A DNA stretch of 25,725 bases, taken from DAOUCP01 sp034432155 (GTDB lineage: Bacteria; Chloroflexota; Anaerolineae; Epilineales; Epilineaceae). Of the stretch, positions 8,615 through 15,531 are shown one piece after another. The notes under the pieces are model-generated. The model was not told the DNA's origin. It ran no database searches and was given only the letters and a program-made list of their open reading frames with translations. The stretch is taken from NCBI GenBank assembly GCA_034432155.1, contig DAOUCP010000099.1, positions 1 through 25,725 of the forward strand. Reading direction: 5' to 3'. The stretch's first letter is position 1, and every line of letters starts with the position of its first letter. Both the position numbers and the translations under genes were made by a program.

Positions 8615-10063
8615 TCACGGCGGCGGCGCGAGATGGGGCACGATGTAGGCGTGCAGACTGATCCAGGACAGAATGGCCAGCAGGATGACGAAGCCCAACG
8701 GCAGACTGGCCGCCAGGCAGTCAAGACGGCGGCCGGCGCTGGAGGCTGGCGGAAGATGCGCCAGCAGGAGCGACAGGCCACGACCCACCTGGCCGAGTCC
8801 CAAGGCAAACAAGAAGGCAATTGGCACCAGTGCCCCGAAGAAGTAGCGGCCCTGGTGCTGAACGAGGCGCACGTTGTAGCCGAGGAAGGCCACTCCCACC
8901 GCTACGATGGCGACCCCACAGAGGCCGAACGTCAGCCGCTCACGATCGGTGAGCGTCCGGGCCCCGCGTCGTGCCTGCCAGGCGCCAGCCACGAGCCCCA
9001 AACCGGCAATGAGGGTTACCAGCGCCAGGCCGCGATACACCCGCCCGTCCAAGAACTCGCCCATCCAGCCGAACACGCCCCAGAAACTATCGAAGGTGAA
9101 CACCACCAGTCTCTGCAGCCATGCGCCCACACCGTGGCTAGCGATCCAGTCGCCGGTGCGCGGCTGACCGAGAACCACGCTGTCGTGGCGCTGCAGGGCT
9201 AGGAGATCGGCTAGACCGTACAGCCGCGCGTTGCGCACCAGCCACGGGCTGCTCACCATCCCGGCTGCCAGGGCCGCCGTGCTCACCGTCCGCAAAGGCG
9301 AGGACTGGCTGGTCCGGTGACGACGCCAGGCCACAATCTCGCCACTGGCCACCAGGGCGGCCGCGGGTGCCACGATGGTGAGTTTGGTGAGCAGGGCCAC
9401 TCCCAGGAGCACGCCGCTCAGGGCGGCACCCCACCTTCCGCCGGCCCCGTGCGCACCCCGTTCCAGCGCCCAGCACAGTGCCGCGGCCGCGACCACGTTG
9501 GCCAGGGCATCGTTGTTGGCGGCAGCGGTCCCCGCCAGCTGCATCGGCAGAAAGGCCACGAAGCCTGCCGTCGCGAGCGGCAGCCAGGCCGGGCCTGGCC
9601 AGCTGCGGTGGGCGAACCACCAGCCGAGGCAGACCAAGAACCCGCCGAAGAGCACGCTCACGAGCCGCACGCTACGCAATCGACTCGCGATCTTCTCGTC
9701 GGCAAGGCGGTACGCCGCGGCCGCCAGGTAGTAGTACAGCGGCGGCTGATGGTCCTCGTAGGTCAAGGCGTGAATGGGGCGACCGGGCGGGAATCGCAGG
9801 GCCTTCAGCATCTCGAGGTAGGCGAAAGGGTAGTCGCCGTCCTCGATCTCCGGAGGATCGAGCGGGGTGGCCGCCACGCGGGCAACGTAGTTGAAGTGCG
9901 CGGGTTCGTCGGGTGCTTGCCAGAGCGGCGTGAGACGCGCGAACTGGCTAGCCAGCCAGACATAGCTGACCAGGATGGCCACCAGGCCTGCCCCCGCTGC
10001 ACTCTCCGGCCACCGACGGCAAGCCGCCCTCGCCCTGTGGTCCAACCGCCTGGGAAGCGCCAT
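8615..10063 (-). CDS. Multi-pass membrane protein, GT-C fold / DUF2142-type glycosyltransferase-like
   Basis: A 482-residue polytopic protein with about 10-12 hydrophobic segments. After the first helix (about 24-41) a loop reads 'APDEPAHFNYV' (50-60), which includes the Asp-Glu pair typical of lipid-phosphate-sugar-dependent GT-C enzymes (PMT/ArnT-like) and DUF2142 proteins. A second loop motif, 'EDHQPPLYYYL' (103-113), is also typical. Near the C-terminus 'HQGRYFFGALVP' (403-414) resembles the DUF2142 'QGRY' signature. A role in transferring sugars at the outer face of the membrane is a family-level inference; the acceptor is unknown. The ATG at 10063 overlaps the TGA of the upstream GTPase gene (TGATG), indicating translational coupling. 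A GTG immediately before it (10066) is an alternative start. No strong ribosome site is visible, consistent with coupling. Confidence 0.8.
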   Translation of the reverse strand: MALPRRLDHRARAACRRWPESAAGAGLVAILVSYVWLASQFARLTPLWQAPDEPAHFNYVARVAATPLDPPEIEDGDYPFAYLEMLKALRFPPGRPIHALTYEDHQPPLYYYLAAAAYRLADEKIASRLRSVRLVSVLFGGFLVCLGWWFAHRSWPGPAWLPLATAGFVAFLPMQLAGTAAANNDALANVVAAAALCWALERGAHGAGGRWGAALSGVLLGVALLTKLTIVAPAAALVASGEIVAWRRHRTSQSSPLRTVSTAALAAGMVSSPWLVRNARLYGLADLLALQRHDSVVLGQPRTGDWIASHGVGAWLQRLVVFTFDSFWGVFGWMGEFLDGRVYRGLALVTLIAGLGLVAGAWQARRGARTLTDRERLTFGLCGVAIVAVGVAFLGYNVRLVQHQGRYFFGALVPIAFLFALGLGQVGRGLSLLLAHLPPASSAGRRLDCLAASLPLGFVILLAILSWISLHAYIVPHLAPPP

Positions 10064-11403
10064 CACGAAGCGGGCAGTCGCTCCGCCAGCACCTCCGCCA
10101 GACTCCGACCCACCATCCGGCCCAACTCGTACCGCACACGTACCGTCGGCTTGGTGATTCGGATTCGCTTGGCTAGGTCGACGGGCGTTGCCACGATGAC
10201 GAGGTCCGCTGGCACCCGGTCCAGGGAGGCCTCCAGATCGGCGATCTGCTGCTCGCTGTAGCCCATGGCCGGCAGAACATCCCCCGTGTTGGGATACTGC
10301 GCATAGGTCTCGGCAATGGAGCGCACCGCGTATGGCCGGGGATCGACGATCTCGGCCGCACCGTGGCGCACCGCCGCCACCCGGCCCGCGCCGAAGGCCA
10401 TGCCGCCGTGGGTGAGAGTCGGGCCGTCCTCGACGACCACCACTCGGCGGCCCCGGATGGCGTCGGGATCACTGACCATGATGCGGCTCTCGGCCTCCAG
10501 GATCTCGGCGCGCGGATTCTCGGCCGCGCAATTGGCCCGGACTGTGCGCAGTTGGTCCGGAGTGGCGCTGTCGATCTTGTTGATGAGCAGCACGTCGGCC
10601 ATCCGCACGTTGACCAGCCCCGGGTAGTAGCTCACTTCGTCGCCCGCCCGCAGTGGATCGACCACCACGAGGTGAAGGTCCGGCCAGTAGAAAGGAATGT
10701 CGTTGTTCCCCCCGTCCCACACGATGACGTCGCTCTCGTCCTCGGCCTGTCGCAGGATGCGCTCGTAATCAACACCCACAAACACGACGCTCCCGGCTGC
10801 CAGATGGGGCTCGTACTCCTCGCGCTCCTCGATCGTCGCCCGCGCCGCTTCCAAGTCCTCGTAGCTGGCGAACCGCTGGACGGCCTGGGCTGCCAGGTCG
10901 CCGTACGGCATGGGATGGCGCACCACCGCCACCTTCCGGCCCATGGCGACCAGTGCCTGTACCACGGCACGTGTCGTCTGGCTCTTGCCGGCACCCGTCC
11001 GGCCAGCGCACACCGCCACCACCGGTCGCCGCGACCGAAGCATGGTGGCCGCGGGGCCCAGGAGTCGAAAGCTGGGGCCCTGCGCCAGGGCGATCGAGGC
11101 CACCTCCATCACCTGCTGGTGGCTGATGTCACTGTACGCGAGTACCACCTCGTCGACGGCCAGCCGTTCGATCAGCTCCCCCATGTCTTCCTGGGGATGG
11201 ATCGGGATACCGGACGGGTAGTGTGGGCCTGCCAGCGACGGCGGATAGGTGCGGTCGGTGATGTTGGGAATCTGGGTAGCTGTGAAGGCGACCACGTGGT
11301 AGTCCGGATTGTCCCGGTACACCACGTTGAAGTTGTGGAAGTCCCGGCCGCCAGCGCCGAGGATGAGGACGCGAACGGGACCACGGGGTGCTTCTTGGGT
11401 CAA
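10063..11403 (-). CDS. Cyclic 2,3-diphosphoglycerate synthase-like P-loop protein (COG2403-type)
   Basis: A 446-residue protein with an N-terminal Rossmann-like segment starting LILGAGGRDFHNFN (13-26). A P-loop GRTGAGKS (134-141) and an NKID guanine-recognition-like motif (275-278) follow. Family-typical blocks 'VRHPMPYGDL' (161-170), 'DGGNNDIPFYWPDL' (230-243) and 'EDGPTLTHGGM' (325-335) match the family that includes archaeal cyclic 2,3-diphosphoglycerate synthetase and many uncharacterised bacterial 'predicted GTPases'. The bacterial role is unsettled, so the enzyme name is a family label only. The start is TTG, supported by GGAG eight bases upstream, within 12 bases of the tatC stop. It overlaps the downstream membrane-protein gene by one base. 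Its place in the tat operon is unusual. Confidence 0.87.
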   Translation of the reverse strand: MTQEAPRGPVRVLILGAGGRDFHNFNVVYRDNPDYHVVAFTATQIPNITDRTYPPSLAGPHYPSGIPIHPQEDMGELIERLAVDEVVLAYSDISHQQVMEVASIALAQGPSFRLLGPAATMLRSRRPVVAVCAGRTGAGKSQTTRAVVQALVAMGRKVAVVRHPMPYGDLAAQAVQRFASYEDLEAARATIEEREEYEPHLAAGSVVFVGVDYERILRQAEDESDVIVWDGGNNDIPFYWPDLHLVVVDPLRAGDEVSYYPGLVNVRMADVLLINKIDSATPDQLRTVRANCAAENPRAEILEAESRIMVSDPDAIRGRRVVVVEDGPTLTHGGMAFGAGRVAAVRHGAAEIVDPRPYAVRSIAETYAQYPNTGDVLPAMGYSEQQIADLEASLDRVPADLVIVATPVDLAKRIRITKPTVRVRYELGRMVGRSLAEVLAERLPAS

Positions 11404-11415
11404 CGTCTCTTCTCC

Positions 11416-12120
11416 CTATGCGATGCGTGCGAGTAGGCTGCCTAGCTCGTACAGGGCCACCATCGGCACGAGTACAAGCAGCATGGTGAAAGGATCCGGC
11501 GTCGGCGTCAAGATGGCGGCCAGAATGGCCAGCCCCACGATGGCGTGACGACGGTAGCGGCGCATGGTGTGGGGCGACAGGACGCCGAGCTTCGTGAGGA
11601 CGTAGACCGCCAGCGGCGTCTCGAAGGCGATACCCACGATCGCCAGGAGGTTGGTGGTGAAGGCCACGAAGTTCCCTAGCCGCCATGCAGGTACCGCCCA
11701 GCCACTGGGGAAGGTGGCCAGGAAGCTGAAGGTGCGCGGCAACACCAGGCGGTAGCCGAAGAGTAGGCCCACGGCGAAGAGCAGCGCCGCCCCCGGCAAG
11801 AGGAGGTAGAGGTAGCGCTGTTCCCTGGGGTACAGCGCGGGTCGGAGGAACTGGACGGTCTGGTGAAGGATGACGGGCACAGCCAGGACGAGCCCCAAGA
11901 GCAGCGATACGCGGAAGTACGTCGTGAAGCCCTCGGTGGGATCGATGAGCTGGAACTGGCACATGGGGCACATGCCTTTGAGGCCCTCGATGAGCCGCGA
12001 GCTCAGCGGCATGGCCAGAACCATTCCCGCCATCAGAGCCATGACGCAGCGGATGAGTCGTATCCGGAGCTCGCGGAGGTGCTCGACGAGCGGCATCGTT
12101 GGCAGCGTTGGAGTGGCCAT
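11416..12120 (-). CDS. tatC: Sec-independent protein translocase TatC
   Basis: A 234-residue polytopic membrane protein, the receptor core of the twin-arginine translocase for folded proteins. Family motifs are 'HLRELRIRL' near the N-terminus (14-22), 'DPTEGF' (60-65) in the first external loop, 'FETPLAVYVL' (166-175) and 'LTPTPDPFTMLLVLVPMVALYE' region (204-225). Six hydrophobic segments are discernible. The ATG at 12120 was chosen because it lies seven bases after the tatB stop and gives a normal TatC length. The frame upstream is open only because the 33-bp repeats of tatB keep all frames open. The first external loop contains C51-P-M-C54, a CxxC not expected in TatC. Confidence 0.95.
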   Translation of the reverse strand: MATPTLPTMPLVEHLRELRIRLIRCVMALMAGMVLAMPLSSRLIEGLKGMCPMCQFQLIDPTEGFTTYFRVSLLLGLVLAVPVILHQTVQFLRPALYPREQRYLYLLLPGAALLFAVGLLFGYRLVLPRTFSFLATFPSGWAVPAWRLGNFVAFTTNLLAIVGIAFETPLAVYVLTKLGVLSPHTMRRYRRHAIVGLAILAAILTPTPDPFTMLLVLVPMVALYELGSLLARIA

Positions 12121-12127
12121 CGGCCGG

Positions 12128-12622
12128 CTAGCCTGCCAGGTCTTGGGGTGGCGTCCGGGCAGGCGGCGGACTCGCCGTCGCGGCTGGGGCGGAGCGGGGT
12201 CGGTCCGCCATCGGGGCATCGGTGGTGTGATGTAGCCCGACCATCGGGGCATCGGTGGTGCGATGTGGGTCCCGCGCTGGGGCGTCGTCGGTGCGGTGTG
12301 GCTTCCCCGTCGCGGCATGCTCGGTGCCGTGCGGCTTGCCAGTGGCTGCATCTGCCGCCTGGTGCGCTGTCTCCGTCACGGCCTGGGCTGCCTGGCGCAG
12401 CTCCTCGGTCGCGGCCGTGAGTTCCGCCTCGGCTCGCTCCGCCGCGGCGACGGCTGCCTGGAACTCACGCGTCAGCTCGGCTGTGGCACCGGCCGTCATC
12501 TGCTGCAGCTGACGCAGCACTCGGCCAGCTTGGGCGGCCACCTGCGGCAAGCGCTCCGGCCCAAAGACGATGAGCGCCAACACCAGGATGATCGCGAACT
12601 CCCAGGCATTGATGTTGAACAT
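12128..12622 (-). CDS. tatB: Sec-independent translocase TatB (TatA/B family) with repetitive tail
   Basis: A 164-residue protein. Residues 8-20 form the short N-terminal membrane helix, followed by the hinge FGPERLP (20-26) and an amphipathic Ala/Glu-rich helix to about residue 92. 'GPERLP' with a following Val favours TatB over TatA, although some bacteria use a single bifunctional protein. The tail from residue 93 to 147 consists of five 11-residue repeats (see the repeat entry) and is probably disordered. The core (1-92) has normal family length and the tail is extra. tatC starts seven bases downstream, so the pair is co-transcribed. The M20 peptidase gene ends 123 bases upstream. Confidence 0.92.
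   Translation of the reverse strand: MFNINAWEFAIILVLALIVFGPERLPQVAAQAGRVLRQLQQMTAGATAELTREFQAAVAAAERAEAELTAATEELRQAAQAVTETAHQAADAATGKPHGTEHAATGKPHRTDDAPARDPHRTTDAPMVGLHHTTDAPMADRPRSAPAATASPPPARTPPQDLAG
12182..12346 (-). repeat. 33-bp tandem repeat (5 units) encoding the TatB tail
   Basis: Five contiguous 33-base units encode 11-residue repeats. The first four read ATGKPHGTEHA, ATGKPHRTDDA, PARDPHRTTDA and PMVGLHHTTDA; the fifth, PMADRPRSAPA, is degenerate. The preceding VTETAHQAADA (residues 82-92) may be a decayed sixth copy. The third and fourth units are most alike at DNA level. The period preserves frame, so copy number could change without truncating TatB. Confidence 0.9.
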
Positions 12623-12745
12623 GTCGGCTTCTCTGCTGTCCTACCCTCGCGCGGCCGCCGCGGGGCGTTTGGCCAGGCGGACGACGGTGGCGGCTGGGTT
12701 GCCAAAGGTGAGCCGCTGACCACCCGGGGATGCCAGCGGCGTTGC

Positions 12746-14116
12746 CTAGCCCCCCTCCGAAGCCAACCGCTCGAGCAGCAGCGTGAGCGTCAGCGTACCG
12801 CGCGCCAGCTGTTCCAAGCCAAACTTCTCGTCCGGTCCGTGCACGTGATCGTCCGGCAGACCAAAGCCGATGAGCACCGGGGGGATGTGCAGCAGCGATT
12901 GCAGGGTGGCCACCACAGGGACGGTGCCTCCCTCGCGGGCGAACACCGCCGGCTGACCGAAGACTTGCTCCAAGGCCCAAGCGGCGGCCTGGACGGCCGG
13001 CAGACGGCGATCGACGATCACCGGCGCCGCGCCGTGCAGTTCGCGCACCGTCACCTGCACCCCAGGCGGGGCGATCCGCTCCAAGTGTTCGCGCAGCAGG
13101 CGGCCGATGCCTGCTGGCTCCTGATCCGGCACCAGTCGGGCGCTGATCTTGGCGGTGGCAAATGCCGGCAGGACGGTCTTAGCGCCTACGCCCGTCCAGC
13201 CGGAGACGATGCCATTGACGTCCAGTGTCGGCCGTGCCCACAGGCGCTCCACGGTGGAATAGCCGCTCTCGCCGTACCCTCCGGCGCGGCCGGTGGCAGC
13301 TCGGAAGACGGCTTCGTCAAACGGCACTCTGGCGAGCGCCTGGCGTTCCTCCGGCGCCAGAGGGCGGACAGCATCGTAGAAGCCGGGAACCGCCACCCGT
13401 CCCTCGGCATCGTGAAGGGCGGCTATCATGGCGCACAAGGCGTTGGCCGGATTCACCACGGCGCCACCATACTGTCCCGAATGCAAGTCGTGCGCCGGAC
13501 CGCGGACCTCAACCTCCAGGTAGCATAGGCCGCGCAAGCCGTAGGTGAGGGTGGGCTGATCGGGGCCCAGCATCGCGGTGTCACTCACCAGCGCCACGTC
13601 CGCCGCCAGCTCAGACGCGTGGTCGATGAGCCAGGACGCCAGGTTGGGACTGCCGATCTCTTCCTCGCCCTCGATCACGAACAGCAAGGTCACCGGCGGG
13701 CGCCCCACGGTGCGGGAGTACGCCTCCAGCGCATCAATGTGCGCCAGGACCTGGCCCTTGTCGTCCGAGGCGCCGCGAGCGTACACGTTGCCATCACGCA
13801 CCGTCGGGGCAAATGGGCCAGAGGTCCATGCCTCGATGGGGTCGGCTGGCTGCACGTCGTAGTGACCGTACACCAGGACCCGCAGGCCGTCCGGCGGACC
13901 GGCAGCGCGCGCGAGGACCACCGGATGTCCCGGGGTATCGTCGATCCGCACCTGATCCGCTCCCGCGGCAGCGAGGCGTTGTGCCAGCCAGTCGGCGGCT
14001 CGCCGTACATCTGCCCGGTGCTCGGGTACCGCGCTGACGCTCGGGATCCGCAGGAACTCGACCAGTCGCGCGACAGCGGCATCTCGGTTCTGGCTTGCAT
14101 AGTCGATCGGTCGCAT
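12746..14116 (-). CDS. M20 family metallopeptidase (dipeptidase-like)
   Basis: A 456-residue di-zinc peptidase of the M20/CNDP-like branch, which cleaves dipeptides or related amides, probably in the cytoplasm (no signal peptide). Metal and catalytic positions are visible: GHYD with H85 and D87, the bridging aspartate in ASDDKGQ (D118), the glutamates in EGEEEIGSP (about 150-153), D179 in VSDT, and the C-terminal His in DDHVHGPDEKF (422-432). A dimerisation/lid domain lies at about 195-355, with 'DLHSGQYGGAVVNP'. The ATG at 14116 has a perfect AGGAGG five bases upstream and an extended -10 about 25 bases upstream. The frame continues open for 74 codons further upstream through a 15-bp repeat array, discussed separately. 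tatB follows 123 bases downstream. Confidence 0.94.
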   Translation of the reverse strand: MRPIDYASQNRDAAVARLVEFLRIPSVSAVPEHRADVRRAADWLAQRLAAAGADQVRIDDTPGHPVVLARAAGPPDGLRVLVYGHYDVQPADPIEAWTSGPFAPTVRDGNVYARGASDDKGQVLAHIDALEAYSRTVGRPPVTLLFVIEGEEEIGSPNLASWLIDHASELAADVALVSDTAMLGPDQPTLTYGLRGLCYLEVEVRGPAHDLHSGQYGGAVVNPANALCAMIAALHDAEGRVAVPGFYDAVRPLAPEERQALARVPFDEAVFRAATGRAGGYGESGYSTVERLWARPTLDVNGIVSGWTGVGAKTVLPAFATAKISARLVPDQEPAGIGRLLREHLERIAPPGVQVTVRELHGAAPVIVDRRLPAVQAAAWALEQVFGQPAVFAREGGTVPVVATLQSLLHIPPVLIGFGLPDDHVHGPDEKFGLEQLARGTLTLTLLLERLASEGG

Positions 14117-14139
14117 CGCAGCCTCCTGGCTCGGCGGGC

Positions 14140-14148
14140 AGTATACCA
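14140..14148 (-). promoter_or_regulatory. Extended -10 promoter for the M20 peptidase
   Basis: On the minus strand the sequence reads TGGTATACT, an extended -10 (TG-N-TATACT), about 25 bases upstream of the ATG at 14116. That would give a very short leader that begins close to the AGGAGG ribosome site. No good -35 is visible; the region upstream is the 15-bp repeat array. Confidence 0.5.
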
Positions 14149-14164
14149 CGGCCTCAAGCTCGCA

Positions 14165-14359
14165 CCGCTCGAGCCGATGCCCCTCGAGCTCCTGCCGCCC
14201 TCGGTCCCCTCCGTCGCGTTGCCGCCGCTCGAAGTCCTGCCCCTCGAGGTCCTCGCCCTCGAGCTCCTGCCGCCCGAGGTCCTGCCGCTCGAGGTCCTGC
14301 CGCTCGAGGTCCTCTCCCTGGAGGTGCTGCTGCTCTAGCTACTGCCGTTCGAGCTCCTG
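14165..14359. repeat. 15-bp tandem repeat, 13 phased units, between prsW-like and M20 genes
   Basis: Thirteen consecutive 15-base units in perfect register; the best copies (14285-14314) read CCGCTCGAGGTCCTG or differ by one base. They fill most of the 286-base gap 14117-14402. Read on the minus strand in the M20 frame the units encode Q-D-L-E-R-like pentapeptides; on the plus strand they encode P-L-E-V-L. A TAG at 14339-14341 (minus) interrupts the first. Many units contain the palindrome CTCGAG. There are no spacers, so this is not a CRISPR array. Confidence 0.93.
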
Positions 14360-14402
14360 TCCCTCATGGACCATGAGCGAGCGGGATCGCGGCCCGCAGA
14401 AT

Positions 14403-15503
14403 CTAAGCCGGCGGGGCTCGGAGGCGCAGTCGGGCATCGACGAGGAGGCAGCCGAAAACGATGCCCAGCCAGGCCAGTGCGAGCCCGCTGCTGCTCACCG
14501 CCGCCAGGCGTGCCATCGCCGAGCTGCGGACGGCCAGACCGGCTAGCCCGGTTCCCAGTATCAGGCTGTTCCAAACACCATGGCCGATGATGGCCGCGCC
14601 CAATCCGGCAAGTCCGAGCACGATGCGTTTCTGGCGAGCGAGGGCAAACCAGCCCAGGGCGGCAACGCCGGACATGGCAGCGTGCATCAGCGTGGCGGTG
14701 GCGCGCACGGCCATGGTCAGCGGCCAGAAGGTGCCGCCGGTGGCCCCCAAGGTGATGGCTTCAGTGATCCCGAAGCCGGCGCCGATAGCCAAGCCCTGCA
14801 ACCATGCCTGGCGCGCCGATGGCGGGCGCCACAGGGCGACGCCCACCACCTTGGCCAGCTCCTCGACGGCCGGACCCACCAGACCAAACACGACGAAGGC
14901 GGCGGCCACGGAAAGGGGCGTCACGAGCGGTGCCAACGTCTTCTCATTCCAGACCAGAGCCTCACCTCGGCGGAGCGCTGCCTGCAGCGTCTCGAGTGCG
15001 GCGTGACTCTCGGGCGCCTGCCATAGGGCGAAGAGCACCATCGCCAGGACGGCAGTGGCCAAGACCGCCTCGATGGCCAAGGCGACGCTTGTGGCGGCGC
15101 AACCACCATACAGCAGCCGTGCGATCTGGATTCTCCACGCTAGGCGTCGGCTAAGTGCCCAGGCCGGCAGTGCGGCGGCCACGAAGTGCAATGGCGGCAG
15201 CGCCACGGCGCTCACCCCCGGACCCATGGCCAGCACCGCCTGCCCCAGGAGCAGGATCGAGGCGAAGGCCAAGAGCCAGGTCCACGGGGCAGCCGTCTGC
15301 TCTGCCTGGCTGTCTAAGGTGGAACTGCCGGCCACGCCCACGGTGAGCAGGCTGAAACCAGCGGCACTGGTGAGCAATGCCAAGCCCCCCGTCATCAACG
15401 ACAGGCCGAGCAGAGACGGGTCAGCTCGTGCCAAGAGGGCCGCTAGCAGATAGGCAAGGCCGAGAAGCGAGCTCAGCGCCAAAAGGAGCGCGCCGCAGCC
15501 CAA
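14403..15503 (-). CDS. PrsW-family intramembrane glutamic protease
   Basis: A 366-residue protein with about nine or ten hydrophobic segments. The PrsW family signatures are all present: E214-E215-L-A-K218 (EExxK), F244-x3-E248 in 'GFGITEAI', H274 in 'LMHAAMSG' and H308 in 'GHGVWNS'. Members of this CAAX-protease-related superfamily cleave membrane proteins within the bilayer; Bacillus PrsW trims an anti-sigma factor, but other members have unknown substrates. The start is TTG, 28 bases after the stop of the PP2C gene, with GGCGGAG directly before it; the exact start is uncertain because the frame remains open upstream. It probably shares the promoter at 18065-18093 with the phosphatase, suggesting a joint role. 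Confidence 0.88.
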   Translation of the reverse strand: MGCGALLLALSSLLGLAYLLAALLARADPSLLGLSLMTGGLALLTSAAGFSLLTVGVAGSSTLDSQAEQTAAPWTWLLAFASILLLGQAVLAMGPGVSAVALPPLHFVAAALPAWALSRRLAWRIQIARLLYGGCAATSVALAIEAVLATAVLAMVLFALWQAPESHAALETLQAALRRGEALVWNEKTLAPLVTPLSVAAAFVVFGLVGPAVEELAKVVGVALWRPPSARQAWLQGLAIGAGFGITEAITLGATGGTFWPLTMAVRATATLMHAAMSGVAALGWFALARQKRIVLGLAGLGAAIIGHGVWNSLILGTGLAGLAVRSSAMARLAAVSSSGLALAWLGIVFGCLLVDARLRLRAPPA

Positions 15504-15531
15504 CTCCGCCAGGGAGCGCTGCTCGGGGGGC

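Noticed and set aside
8472..8820. Longer N-terminus for the PIN-TRAM protein (start at 8820 or 8472)
   Set aside because: The frame to 8820 overlaps the upstream membrane-protein gene and reads as low-complexity Arg/Trp/Cys-rich sequence; 8472 adds a non-conserved-looking polar segment. The GTG at 8382 fits the family length and has a ribosome site.
14177..14338. A 53-codon plus-strand frame of P-L-E-V-L pentapeptides
   Set aside because: It is generated by the 15-bp repeat, which keeps frames open on both strands. No ribosome site or promoter is visible on this strand, so it is mentioned only under the repeat.
14165..14359. Possible CRISPR array
   Set aside because: Units are contiguous with no spacers, the period is only 15 bases and no cas gene is near.
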